Shown here: positions 32,926-41,531 of the stretch, in pieces
How the letters are laid out: each line of letters begins with the position of its first letter
How positions within the stretch are numbered: position 1 is the stretch's first letter
Source: JBPYCR01 sp051846935
GTDB taxonomy: Bacteria; Bacillota; Bacilli; Bacillales; Amphibacillaceae
Direction: 5' to 3'
Assembly: GCF_051846935.1 (NCBI RefSeq)
Contig: NZ_JBPYCS010000020.1
Coordinates: 1-49,486, forward strand
Length of the DNA: 49,486 bases
The notes under the pieces: model-generated
Told to the model about the DNA's origin: nothing
Database searches by the model: none
Seen by the model: only the letters and a program-made list of their open reading frames with translations
Made by a program: the position numbers and the translations under genes

Positions 32926-33705
32926 TCACGCCAAATTATAAAATTGGTTTGTATTTTCATAGATTGTGTGATAAACCTCAGCCACATTCATACTTTTTAT
33001 TAGAGCAATTTCCTTAATAACTTCATGTACCATTTTAGGATGGGTTAATTTATTTTTAAACAAACCTTCAAAAGGCCACGGACCGTCTGTTTCAACCATC
33101 AGCCTTGTTAGAGGGAATTGGCGAACTAACTCTCGCGTTCTTTGTTTATATAGAATGTCGGGGGTAATGGAGACGTAGTAATTGTTTTTTATTATTCGCT
33201 CAATCGAACGCTCGTCTCCTTTAAACCAGTGAAAGTGCGCTTTTTGAACCGAATGCTTTTCTAGCAGATCACAGACAATCGGTGCGTCGTCATACACAGC
33301 GTGAAGCACAATTGGTTTATCAAAACGGACGGCTTGCAGCACAAATAGTTCTAGTAGTTCAATATAAGGCTCCAAACGCAAGCTTTTGTTGTCATTTTTT
33401 AAATAGTATGGGAGCCCGACTTCCCCAATAGCTGTCATCGCATGATGTTCACTGTCAATAAAGTCAAACAGCTGTGTTAAATGTGCATCACTAGGCAGTG
33501 GTTGTTCCGGATGAAATCCATAAGCAGGCTTTATCTTGGCGTTCGATCGCGCAAGCTTTCTATTCGTGTATGCGGAATTCAAATCATTCGAAACAGTAAT
33601 AAGAGCATCGATCTGATACTCTTTTAGCTGTTCCGTAATTCGGAGTTGCTCTTTTTCATTGTAAGCAGCCAAATGAATATGAGCATCAATCACTGGGTTA
33701 AGCAT
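32926..33705 (-). CDS. TatD-family metal-dependent hydrolase
   Basis: A 259-residue TIM-barrel hydrolase. Metal motifs: VIDAHIHLAA (two His), AYGFHPEQ, IGEVGLPYY (Glu), VLHAVYDD (His), HFHWFKGDE (His) and MVETDGPWPF (Asp). Proteins of this family act as 3'-5' DNases or D-amino-acyl-tRNA deacylase-like enzymes. It is diverged from the housekeeping YabD-type TatD, so the substrate is open. CGGAG lies 9 nt before ATG 33705. It is followed by the isochorismatase-fold gene. Confidence 0.82.
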   Translation of the reverse strand: MLNPVIDAHIHLAAYNEKEQLRITEQLKEYQIDALITVSNDLNSAYTNRKLARSNAKIKPAYGFHPEQPLPSDAHLTQLFDFIDSEHHAMTAIGEVGLPYYLKNDNKSLRLEPYIELLELFVLQAVRFDKPIVLHAVYDDAPIVCDLLEKHSVQKAHFHWFKGDERSIERIIKNNYYVSITPDILYKQRTRELVRQFPLTRLMVETDGPWPFEGLFKNKLTHPKMVHEVIKEIALIKSMNVAEVYHTIYENTNQFYNLA

Positions 33706-33775
33706 TCATCTATCTCCGTTTTATCGAAATTTTTATTTCCAATATATTTGTTTATTTGAGATTGTTTTCTTTTAA

Positions 33776-33955
33776 TCATTTATGTTCGTGCTGATCAGTA
33801 TTCATTTTTTGTTTTAATTGCTTTCCTAATTCGGAGTTGTCAATTCCATTTCTAACAGCCGCTTGAATGATAAGATAAGCAACAAAAAACAGCAAGGCAA
33901 TAAATAATATACTCGTAATTAATCCTACTGGTGCAAAAGAGGCCAAAGTTTTCAT
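33776..33955 (-). CDS. Small single-span membrane protein (59 aa)
   Basis: The protein starts MKTLASFAPVGLITSILFIA, has one strong hydrophobic span (residues about 10-32, ending AYLIIQAAVRNGID) and a polar tail with many Gln, Lys and His. AAGGAGAG lies 5 nt before the ATG. It is 70 bp upstream of the TatD-like gene in the same orientation. I know no function; comparable small membrane proteins are common in Bacillaceae. Confidence 0.65.
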   Translation of the reverse strand: MKTLASFAPVGLITSILFIALLFFVAYLIIQAAVRNGIDNSELGKQLKQKMNTDQHEHK

Positions 33956-34151
33956 CTCTCCTTATGTTAAACATGTCTTCCGAGTTCTTTTAGATAAAAT
34001 GAACCGTATTTGTTAAGGCATTCTTCTGATCATTGTAAATCTTTTCCGTTGTTTTTTCAATGCATTGAGAACATCAGTTGATGAAAAAATATACAATATG
34101 CAAGGTAATTACTAAAGGGAGGTTTCAGATTTTGTATGTACCTTCTCACTT

Positions 34152-34400
34152 AGCGTATGAGTAAAATGTTTGTGGGGGAACAGATGCACGAATCTAACTA
34201 GATAATATGTGATCAATTTTACTTCGAACGATATACACACGAATAACACCGTTGATTTTCACTGCAGGTGGATGCTTTCCTTGAGCACGGAAAGCGTAGT
34301 GTATATCTACTGCGGTCGGTAGGAATCAATACTAAAATTAACGAATACAAAGAGAGGTTTTTAACTTCTTAAAATAACACCCACAAATACTAACTCAATC
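34152..34400 (+). repeat. Long dispersed repeat, copy 2 (direct partner at 24423-24687)
   Basis: 249 bp nearly identical to copy 1 (for example GTGGGGGAACAGATGCACG and TCGAACGATATACACACG). The central hairpin is collapsed: CTTTCCTTGAGCACGGAAAG replaces the longer GC-rich arm, a net loss of about 15 bp. It stops 35 bp before the -10 box of the SulP promoter. Confidence 0.85.
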
Positions 34401-34435
34401 TCACTTAGCACAATTCCGTCCATTTCATTTTTTTA

Positions 34436-34444
34436 TGGTATAAT
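34436..34444 (+). promoter_or_regulatory. Extended -10 promoter of the SulP gene
   Basis: TGG-TATAAT with TATAAT at 34439-34444; the -35 region is T-rich without a clear TTGACA. The predicted start near 34451 leaves a leader of about 130 nt containing the hairpin at 34492-34543. Confidence 0.55.
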
Positions 34445-34491
34445 ATATATAATGTGAAAACAAAAAAGTATATAAGTAAATGTTATTTGCC

Positions 34492-34543
34492 CCGCAGTTG
34501 CCACAACCTGTTAAAATTTAACCGGTTTTACAGGTAACTGCGG
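34492..34543 (+). promoter_or_regulatory. Leader hairpin upstream of the SulP gene
   Basis: Arms CCGCAGTT (34492-34499) and AACTGCGG (34536-34543), then ACCTGT (34506-34511) and ACAGGT (34530-34535), with further AAAA/TTTT pairing. There is a six-base bulge GCCACA on the left side and AACCGG in the loop. No T-run follows, so it is not a terminator. It lies between promoter and start codon and could be a protein- or ligand-binding leader. I do not recognise a known riboswitch class. Confidence 0.55.
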
Positions 34544-34580
34544 TTTAACCGTGGGTCAAATTATAAGGGGGATTGCAACG

Positions 34581-36320
34581 TTGTTTACAGATAAGCGCTT
34601 CCGAGGATTATCCAAGGCAGATGTAAAAAATGATTTCGTAGCAGGTATTACAGTAGGTGTTGTTGCAATACCGTTAGGAATGGCCTTTGCTATTGCATCT
34701 GGAGTAAAACCAGAGTACGGATTATATACAACAATTATCGCTGGACTGCTTGTCGCTTTATTTGGTGGCTCTCGCTTTCAAATTGCTGGACCAACAGGCG
34801 CATTTATCCCAATATTACTCGCTATTGTATTGCAATACGGTTATGAGGACTTACTTATTGCAGGTTTTTTGGCAGGGATTATGCTTATTTTAATGAGTTT
34901 CTTTAAAGTAGGGAACTTAATCAAGTTTATTCCAAGATCTGTAACAATCGGTTTTACATCTGGAATTGCTGTCATTATTTTCTCTGGCCAGTTGGAAAAC
35001 TTCTTTGGACTATCCGGTGTAGAGAAAAAAGAGTATTTTCATCAAAACATGTTGCAAATTATAACTAACTTCCCAACGTTAAATATGTACAGTCTACTTA
35101 TCGCTGTTACAGGACTTTTAATTATTATATATGTACCAAAGGTTTTTCCGAAAATCCCAGTTCTGCTTGTAGCGCTAATCATTCCTACCATTTTATCCAT
35201 ACTTTTCTTTCCAGAGAAGGTAGCAACGATTGGAACAGCGTTTGGTGGTATTTCGCAATCACTCCCCTCCATCCAAATTCCAGCATTGACGTGGGAAAAA
35301 CTAATTTATTTATGGCAACCTGCTTTCGTAATTGCCATGCTTGGAGGAATTGAATCGTTATTATCTGCTGTTGTTGCTGATGGAATGACTGGAAAGCAGC
35401 ACCGTTCTAACCGAGAGCTGTTTGGCCAAGGGCTTGCTAATATTGTAACGCCATTTTTCGGAGGAATTCCTGCAACTGGCGCAATTGCTCGAACAGCGAC
35501 AAACATTAAAAGCGGTGCAGTAAGTCCCTTTTCCGGTATATTTCAAAGCTTATTTGTTTTGTTTACATTACTGTTATTCGCTCCGTTTGCCTCTCATATT
35601 CCTTTAGCAAGTATGGCACCAATCTTAATGGTCGTTGCTTTTAATATGAGTGAGTATAAATCATTTTGGCATATATTAAAGTTAAGGACAGGCGACTCCC
35701 TCGTTCTTGTTACTACTTTTTTATTAACAGTTTTTGTGAATTTAACAGTCGCAGTTCCAATTGGCCTGCTTTTGGCAATGCTTTCTTTTATTAAACGGAT
35801 TAGTGGTTTAGTCGAAGTGGAAAATATAATACCCGATAAGTTTGTCCATAATAAAACACAAAATGGCGTTACAGATTATCGCTGTCCAAAGATTGCGAGC
35901 TATACCGTTCACGGTCCTCTGTTTTTCGGTGCAGCCGATCGTTTTGAAACGATGATTACTCGCTCCATAAATAAACGGCCGGCTCTATTAATTCTTAAAA
36001 TGCGTCACGTATCTTTAATTGATATTACTGGTGAAGCGAATCTATCTGCGCTTGTCGAAGACTTTCAGAACAAAAATGGAGTCGTTTTAATAGCCGAATT
36101 GCATGAGGAACCATTAAAAATGTTGAAAAAAACCGGATTGTACAACAAGATAGGAGCAAATCATTTTTTTGACCATACTGCAGATGCCATTGATTATGCT
36201 TTACATTTAATTAATGTTAGCAATTGTTCCTTTTGCTCGAAAAGTGGCCACACGACGTGCCAAGTTTTTCGGAAAATAAACGATAAGCCGGTGCAAGTAG
36301 AAGCAAACAAAAACACATGA
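34581..36320 (+). CDS. SulP-family anion transporter with STAS domain and Cys/His tail
   Basis: A 579-residue membrane protein. The SulP transport domain (about residues 20-400) includes VAIPLGMAFAIASGVKPEYG and FGGIPATGAIARTATNIKSGA, and the cytoplasmic STAS domain (about 430-545) includes LLILKMRHVSLIDITGEANL. SulP proteins carry sulfate, bicarbonate or dicarboxylates, often with Na+ or H+. The C-terminus adds NCSFCSKSGHTTCQVF (C-x2-C-x4-H-x2-C), a possible metal-binding knuckle. TTG 34581 follows AAGGGGG by 8 nt; a GTG ten codons upstream lies just after the leader hairpin without a site. No carbonic anhydrase or sulfate-reduction genes are adjacent, so the ion is open. Confidence 0.87.
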   Translation: MFTDKRFRGLSKADVKNDFVAGITVGVVAIPLGMAFAIASGVKPEYGLYTTIIAGLLVALFGGSRFQIAGPTGAFIPILLAIVLQYGYEDLLIAGFLAGIMLILMSFFKVGNLIKFIPRSVTIGFTSGIAVIIFSGQLENFFGLSGVEKKEYFHQNMLQIITNFPTLNMYSLLIAVTGLLIIIYVPKVFPKIPVLLVALIIPTILSILFFPEKVATIGTAFGGISQSLPSIQIPALTWEKLIYLWQPAFVIAMLGGIESLLSAVVADGMTGKQHRSNRELFGQGLANIVTPFFGGIPATGAIARTATNIKSGAVSPFSGIFQSLFVLFTLLLFAPFASHIPLASMAPILMVVAFNMSEYKSFWHILKLRTGDSLVLVTTFLLTVFVNLTVAVPIGLLLAMLSFIKRISGLVEVENIIPDKFVHNKTQNGVTDYRCPKIASYTVHGPLFFGAADRFETMITRSINKRPALLILKMRHVSLIDITGEANLSALVEDFQNKNGVVLIAELHEEPLKMLKKTGLYNKIGANHFFDHTADAIDYALHLINVSNCSFCSKSGHTTCQVFRKINDKPVQVEANKNT

Positions 36321-36676
36321 AATCATTATGATAAACGGCTTCATTTAAGAGTCTTTGGCAAATATGAGCATGTTTTTTACACCATCACTATTAGTGATGC
36401 TAAGTACAAGTGAAGCATCGTTCATGCAATGCATTCACAACATTCTAATCGCAGGCTGCTTGTGAGTCGCACATTTAGTATACATGTTTATTAAAAGTGC
36501 TCCTATCAAATAACTTCATATTTTCAAACATAAATTGTCAATTTAACGCCACAATAATAGTACCAAAAGAGTATTCGGACTTTGTATGAAAAAAGTGAGT
36601 TCATTTTGCTTACAAGATAAAGTGCATTATTTCCGAACAATTTTTCCGAGTACTATAATAGAAAGGGGTATATTAT
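36321..36676. other. Gap between SulP gene and yjzC
   Basis: No gene. A small perfect hairpin CATCACTA-tt-TAGTGATG-like (36383-36399) lies 60 bp after the SulP stop without a T-run. Near the right end TATAAT (36654-36659) with a weak TTCCGA 17 bp upstream is a probable yjzC promoter. Confidence 0.45.
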
Positions 36677-36874
36677 ATGGGTGAAATCAGTCAGTTTCGT
36701 CCGGGTGAAAAGGCGCCTAACAATGGCGTATACGTAGAGATAGGGGAAACAGGCAGCAATGTTTCTGAACCGAAGCAAGTAGAACTAAAGGCTGGAGACA
36801 AATTTCCAGAAACGACAAATCAGGATCGTGTCTGGCAAAACAAACGAAAGCAAACGAATCCACATCCACAATAA
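36677..36874 (+). CDS. yjzC: YjzC-like small protein
   Basis: A 65-residue hydrophilic protein. The sequence QFRPGEKAPNNGVYVEIGET and LKAGDKFPETTNQDRVW follows B. subtilis YjzC almost residue for residue, with a slightly longer C-terminus. Function unknown; the compact PNNGxYxExGE fold is conserved in Bacillaceae. GAAAGGGG lies 8 nt before the ATG; a strong hairpin follows. Confidence 0.85.
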   Translation: MGEISQFRPGEKAPNNGVYVEIGETGSNVSEPKQVELKAGDKFPETTNQDRVWQNKRKQTNPHPQ

Positions 36875-36936
36875 GCGAAATATATAGCAACTATTAGTCA
36901 TGCAACTCCAGAAACCAAATGTACAAATTCGATTAC

Positions 36937-36978
36937 AAAAAGCAACTGCTCATAAATTTATTGAAGCAGTTGCTTTTT
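36937..36978. terminator. Bidirectional terminator between yjzC and the symporter operon
   Basis: AAAAAGCAACTGCT and AGCAGTTGCTTTTT with a 14-nt loop; T-runs on both strands, between two convergent genes. Confidence 0.85.
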
Positions 36979-37040
36979 GTATAATCCGATCACTTTTTTG
37001 CTTCTGTTCTTAAAATTTAGTACAGAATTTGAGTAAATAA

Positions 37041-38570
37041 TTATTCGGCAGATATTCCAGTGTTTGCTCTGACGGTCATCTCTGCATAAGCTTCTTGTTT
37101 TTCTGGCTTACTAAAAATCGTGAATATAATTGCAGATAAAAACCCTGCAGGTATACTAATGATTCCTGGATTGGCCAATGGGAAAATTGCATTATCTCCC
37201 ATTACGTTCGGTCCAATTACAACCAATCCTACAGAAGCTATCGTTCCAATTAACATACTCGCAACGGCTCCCGTTGTATTAAACCTTCTCCAATATAAAG
37301 AAAATATAATCGTTGGTAAATTTGCGCTTGCACCAACACAAAATGCTAGGACAACTAGGTACGCCACGTTTAAATCCTTTGCAAGAATTCCAAATACAAC
37401 AGATAGAACACCAATAACAAGCGAAGTAAGACGGGCTACTTTAAATTGTTGTTTACTATCTACTTCTCCTTTTTTAATTACATTCGTATAAATATCATGG
37501 GCGAACGCTCCAGCACCTGTAATGACAAGTCCGGCAACAACTGCTACAATTGTTGCAAACGCAACTGCTGAAATTGCTGCCATAAACATTTCTCCACCAA
37601 TTGTTCCAGCTCCACCACCTAAATATTCCGCGAGCAACGGTGCTGCCATGTTCCCTCCACCATCAACTGCAGAGATCGCCTCGCCGCCAACAAGGGAAGC
37701 AGCTGCATAACCGATCATCGAAATCATAATGTAAAATACACCAATTAAGCCCATTGCCCAAATAACTGATTTACGTGCAGCCTGTGCAGTTGGAACAGTA
37801 TAAAAACGAACCAATACGTGCGGTAATCCAGCTGTTCCTAAAATAAGTGCCATTCCAAGTGAAAATAAATCTATTGGGTTACTGTACAGCCTACCTGGCC
37901 GTAAAAATTCTACACCATTTTTATCAATAACATCTCCAAAAAGCGCAGATAAATTAAATTTAAATATAACGGCGATGAAAAGGATCATAACGATCATAGC
38001 CGCCATTAGTAATACAGCTTTAATTATTTGTACCCAGCTCGTCGCTAACATACCACCTAAAGAAACATAAATAATCATTAAAATACCAACGATAACAATT
38101 GCTAATTCATATGGCAAACCTACGAGTAAGTGGATAATAGCTCCTGCACCAACTAATTGCGCAACCATATAAAAAATCGTGACGGCTAACGTAACAACTG
38201 CTGCAGCACTTCGAACTGGTCGTTGCCTTAATCGGTAGGACAATACATCTGCCAAGGTATATTTCCCCGAATTCCGAAACGGTTCGGCAACGATAAAAAG
38301 GACGATTACATACCCCATTAACCAGCCAACAGCATACATAAACCCATCATAGCCATGCAGAGCAACTAAACCAGCTATCCCTAAAAACGATGCCGCACTT
38401 AAATAATCTCCTGCAAGTGCAAATCCATTTTGCATCCCTGTTAAAGATCGTCCAGCCGCATAAAAGTCGGATGTTCCTTTCGTTCGTTTCGACGCAATAT
38501 ACGTTACATACATCGTTAATCCTACAATTGCAACAAAAAGTGCGATCCCAAATAAATCAACGATCGTCAT
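37041..38570 (-). CDS. SSS-family Na+:monocarboxylate (acetate-type) symporter
   Basis: A 509-residue solute:sodium symporter with about thirteen spans. Features: TSDFYAAGRSLTGMQNGFAL and GDYLSAASFLGIAGLVALHG (Na+-site region), GTAGLPHVLVRFYTVPTAQA and SANLPTIIFSLYWRRFN, all typical of the ActP/MctP/YwcA branch that takes up acetate, pyruvate or similar acids. ATG 38570 follows GGAAGGAG by about 11 nt and lies 4 nt after the DUF485 stop. It is the second gene of a two-gene unit. It resembles the gene at 41528-43072 (same architecture), so the two are paralogues. Confidence 0.9.
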   Translation of the reverse strand: MTIVDLFGIALFVAIVGLTMYVTYIASKRTKGTSDFYAAGRSLTGMQNGFALAGDYLSAASFLGIAGLVALHGYDGFMYAVGWLMGYVIVLFIVAEPFRNSGKYTLADVLSYRLRQRPVRSAAAVVTLAVTIFYMVAQLVGAGAIIHLLVGLPYELAIVIVGILMIIYVSLGGMLATSWVQIIKAVLLMAAMIVMILFIAVIFKFNLSALFGDVIDKNGVEFLRPGRLYSNPIDLFSLGMALILGTAGLPHVLVRFYTVPTAQAARKSVIWAMGLIGVFYIMISMIGYAAASLVGGEAISAVDGGGNMAAPLLAEYLGGGAGTIGGEMFMAAISAVAFATIVAVVAGLVITGAGAFAHDIYTNVIKKGEVDSKQQFKVARLTSLVIGVLSVVFGILAKDLNVAYLVVLAFCVGASANLPTIIFSLYWRRFNTTGAVASMLIGTIASVGLVVIGPNVMGDNAIFPLANPGIISIPAGFLSAIIFTIFSKPEKQEAYAEMTVRANTGISAE

Positions 38571-38574
38571 ACTT

Positions 38575-38886
38575 TTATGCTCCTTCCTTCTCTTCGCCAT
38601 ATTTTTCAATAATTTCATCTGCTTGCTTGTCAAACTTCTTTGCCTTTACAACATAAATACCAGCTAAAGCCCAAGCGACGAAGTAGAAAGTAAGACCGTA
38701 TAAATATCCGAACGTCAAATTACCGAATACGAACTTTACCATAAGTGGTTTTGCGTACCCTGCCATTAAAGGAAAAGCTAAATAATAGCAGAAGAAAATT
38801 GCTGTTATAGGCCAAATAAACAAGTTTTTGGACCGTTTAAGGTTTTGAAATTCGGTTGATTTCTCTATCTTTTTAAAATCGACCAC
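38575..38886 (-). CDS. DUF485 membrane protein (symporter partner)
   Basis: A 103-residue protein with two hydrophobic spans. FIWPITAIFFCYYLAFPLMA and GLTFYFVAWALAGIYVVKAK fit DUF485, the small partner regularly encoded before acetate-type SSS symporters (ywcB-ywcA, yjcH-actP). GTG 38886 has GGGAGG 10 nt upstream; the longer TTG start at 38904 overlaps that site. A cre-like site lies 39 bp upstream, suggesting CcpA control. Confidence 0.83.
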   Translation of the reverse strand: MVDFKKIEKSTEFQNLKRSKNLFIWPITAIFFCYYLAFPLMAGYAKPLMVKFVFGNLTFGYLYGLTFYFVAWALAGIYVVKAKKFDKQADEIIEKYGEEKEGA

Positions 38887-38924
38887 GATAACATTACCTC
38901 CCAATGTATTAAAATAAGCGTGAA

Positions 38925-38938
38925 TGAAAACGCTTACT
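38925..38938. promoter_or_regulatory. cre-like CcpA operator upstream of the DUF485-SSS unit
   Basis: TGAAAACGCTTACT matches TGWNANCGNTNWCA at 13 of 14 positions. Directly beside it is a palindrome TACTACGTAGTA (38936-38947), and on the minus strand TATACT could be the -10, which would put the cre at the transcription start. The position suits repression by glucose. Confidence 0.6.
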
Positions 38939-39030
38939 ACGTAGTATAAACGAGGAGGTAATCGTCGTCATAAAATATGGTTGAAATGTCCAATTTCATG
39001 GATGAGCAGCAAGTAAAACATAGTGAATTG

Positions 39031-39771
39031 CTAACTCCCAAATATTTCAAACAATGCCTTTCTTGCTGAACGACTAACAGGGACCGTTGTTCTTTTTTTA
39101 TCCTTCAATTTGACATTACACGCACCGTTAAACCAAGGAGTAATTTCTAAAACATGATTTAAATTTACAAGATAGCTTCGATGTGTTCTAAAAAATGAAT
39201 ACCCTTTTAATTTTGCTTCCAACTCCTGCAATGTCATTTTACTTTCAAAAACATTATTTTCTGTATGAATTTCGAGCATTCGTTTTGAAGGAACGGCATA
39301 ATATATCGATTCAGGAGCTAAAACAATCATGCGATCTCCATCATCAATTAACAATTTGGAATTCGGCATCGACAAATCTACATGTTCGTTACTTTCTTTT
39401 GCTTTTAACCGCTTTTTCAATCGATCCATCATCTGTTGGAACCGAGTATGATCGTATGGTTTTAATAAATAGTCAACCGCTTCTACTTCAAAAGCATCCA
39501 TAGCGTATGCGTCATATGCTGTCGAAAATATAAATAGCGGGTGTTCCTTTGCTAATTCAGTAATTCGCTTCGCAGCTTCAATTCCAGACATTCCAGGCAT
39601 TTCCACATCTAAAAAAATAACATCTGGTTCATAATTGAAGTATAACTCTAATAACTGTTCTCCCGTTTCAGCACTTGGACACAGCTCTAAATCCTCCTCT
39701 TGTTTTAACAAATAAATAAGCTCCTCACGTGCCAAATGCTCGTCTTCTGCAATCATAACTTGAATACTCAT
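39031..39771 (-). CDS. LytTR-family response regulator
   Basis: A 246-residue regulator. Receiver domain (1-120) with acidic Glu9-Asp10, phosphoacceptor Asp55 in VIFLDVEMPGMSGIEA, Thr/Lys in FIFSTAYDAYAMDAF and DYLLKPYD; LytTR DNA-binding domain (about 145-246) with SFFRTHRSYLVNLNHVLEI and TVPVSRSARKAL. Start ATG overlaps the sensor stop by 4 nt. It is the last gene of the symporter-sensor-regulator operon. The likely target is a nearby symporter promoter, by analogy with LytST/BtsSR-type systems. Confidence 0.9.
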   Translation of the reverse strand: MSIQVMIAEDEHLAREELIYLLKQEEDLELCPSAETGEQLLELYFNYEPDVIFLDVEMPGMSGIEAAKRITELAKEHPLFIFSTAYDAYAMDAFEVEAVDYLLKPYDHTRFQQMMDRLKKRLKAKESNEHVDLSMPNSKLLIDDGDRMIVLAPESIYYAVPSKRMLEIHTENNVFESKMTLQELEAKLKGYSFFRTHRSYLVNLNHVLEITPWFNGACNVKLKDKKRTTVPVSRSARKALFEIFGS

Positions 39772-41531
39772 AAAGGCACTCTCCTTTTCACTGGAACATT
39801 ATAAGGAATATGAAACGAAATTTCGCTTCCTTTTGGGGACAAGTTAGTAATCTCTAATTGTGCTTGCTGCCCAAGCAAGCTAATAAGCCGTTGATTCACG
39901 TTATACAGACCATTCCCACCGTCTTTTATATCGGTTAATGTCTCATTTCCAACACGGTCCAATATATCTTCTGGAAAACCACTGCCATTATCTCGTACGA
40001 TTATTTTAATGTAATGATCTACCTTTTTTATTTTTACTTCAACCTCTCCTCCGCTTACTACATTTTGCAATCCATGCTGAATACTATTTTCAACGAGTGG
40101 CTGAATGGTCGATGGCGGAATGAACACTTCAGGAATATTTTTCTCCTTATAGAAATTTATTTTCAGTCTACTTGCAAAACGGGCCTGGACAATTTCTATA
40201 TATGCATTTACGTGCGTGCATTCTTTTTCTAAATGAATTAATGCATTTGAAACGAGTCCGAGATTAAATCGCATATAATTAGCTAATTGAACCGTTATAT
40301 GACGTGCACGCTTCGGATCGATGCGGAACAATGTTGCAATTAAATGCAATGTATTAAACAAAAAATGCGGATTAATTTGTGCCTGCAAATTGCGAAGCTC
40401 TGTATCACGTATATGTGCTTTTAAATTTTCGTTCGCTATTATATTTAATTGATTGGAAATTAACTGACCTAACCCTTCTGCAAGTACAAGCTCAACTGGG
40501 CGAATATGCTGCGCCTTACGAAAGTAAAACTGAATTAATCCAGCCGTATCATTCGCCTCTGTTATCGGTATAATAATCGCTGCTTCCAAAGGACAGTTTG
40601 GATGCGTACATTGTATTTCAGAACGTAAATATGCAACCTTCATCTCGTTCGTATGAAGCGCTTCCTTTGATAAAGGAGTAGTAATCTCTGTTTGACTACA
40701 ATGATGATCGTCTCCAAGTCCTTTATGTGCTAAAATTCTCTTTCCATTCGTAACCGAAACAGCAGCAATCTTTAATCGGTCATACAATAAATTGGCTAGT
40801 CCCTCCGCTCGCTCTTGCTGATCCTGCTTTCTTAGAAAAGGCAGCGCTTCTTCTGCAATCGTTAATGCTTGTCTTGTCGCTAAAGCTGCTTCATTTTCTT
40901 GTTCTTTCAATACGATGCCAATCATTGCTGTAAAAATAGCTATCGCAATGCTATTAGATAAGACGAGAGGCAAGCCGATTGTATTCACAACATTTATCGT
41001 TCCAGGCTCTTGCGGATATAAAATTAATAGCATTTGCATTTGTAATATAGGAGGAAATACACCAATAAATAACGCCTGAATCGGGGAAATAACCCGTTCC
41101 TTTGAAAAAAAGCGCGCAGTTAAACCAGTCAACAAGCCAGTAATTGGATTTACAAGCATGTTAGCAAACCAACCAATACCTCCAAGAAAAAAGAGGTGAA
41201 CACCGGCAATCATCCCGGCACCTAGCCCGACGATAGGACCGCCCAATAACCCCGCAATAACGATGGCAACTAAGCTCAAGCTGACGACCATTTGATCATC
41301 TGCAATAGACCAAACGAGCTGATGTGTTATTACTACCTCTCCGTCAATTACAATGCCAGCAATTGAACTCGCAATCCCAAACAAGCCAAACATACATATG
41401 TGAATAATAGACATTTTAATACTATGTTCACGATACAGCAACGAACGAAATCCTTTAATACGCGTCAATACAAAAGCAAATACAAGCAACAACCCTATTC
41501 TCTCAAATAAAATCATTGTTAAATACTTCAA
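39768..41531 (-). CDS. LytS-type sensor histidine kinase
   Basis: A 587-residue kinase. N-terminal 5TM-LYT sensor (about 1-190, with GLGAGMIAGVHLFFLGGIGW and NPITGLLTGLTARFF), a GAF-like domain (about 215-350) with Cys-rich HHCSQ and QCTHPNCPLEAA, the phosphorylated His389 in LQAQINPHFLFNTLHLI, and a HATPase domain with VENSIQHG, IIVRDNGSGFPED and GGNGLYNVNQRL. The TTG start overlaps the symporter stop by 4 nt and follows GAGGAGAG. Relatives sense pyruvate or membrane state. Operon placement suggests it senses the symporter's substrate or its transport. Confidence 0.9.
   Translation of the reverse strand: MKYLTMILFERIGLLLVFAFVLTRIKGFRSLLYREHSIKMSIIHICMFGLFGIASSIAGIVIDGEVVITHQLVWSIADDQMVVSLSLVAIVIAGLLGGPIVGLGAGMIAGVHLFFLGGIGWFANMLVNPITGLLTGLTARFFSKERVISPIQALFIGVFPPILQMQMLLILYPQEPGTINVVNTIGLPLVLSNSIAIAIFTAMIGIVLKEQENEAALATRQALTIAEEALPFLRKQDQQERAEGLANLLYDRLKIAAVSVTNGKRILAHKGLGDDHHCSQTEITTPLSKEALHTNEMKVAYLRSEIQCTHPNCPLEAAIIIPITEANDTAGLIQFYFRKAQHIRPVELVLAEGLGQLISNQLNIIANENLKAHIRDTELRNLQAQINPHFLFNTLHLIATLFRIDPKRARHITVQLANYMRFNLGLVSNALIHLEKECTHVNAYIEIVQARFASRLKINFYKEKNIPEVFIPPSTIQPLVENSIQHGLQNVVSGGEVEVKIKKVDHYIKIIVRDNGSGFPEDILDRVGNETLTDIKDGGNGLYNVNQRLISLLGQQAQLEITNLSPKGSEISFHIPYNVPVKRRVPL

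Noticed and set aside
34492..34543. SulP leader hairpin as an intrinsic terminator or attenuator
   Set aside because: No T-run follows the second arm on the plus strand.
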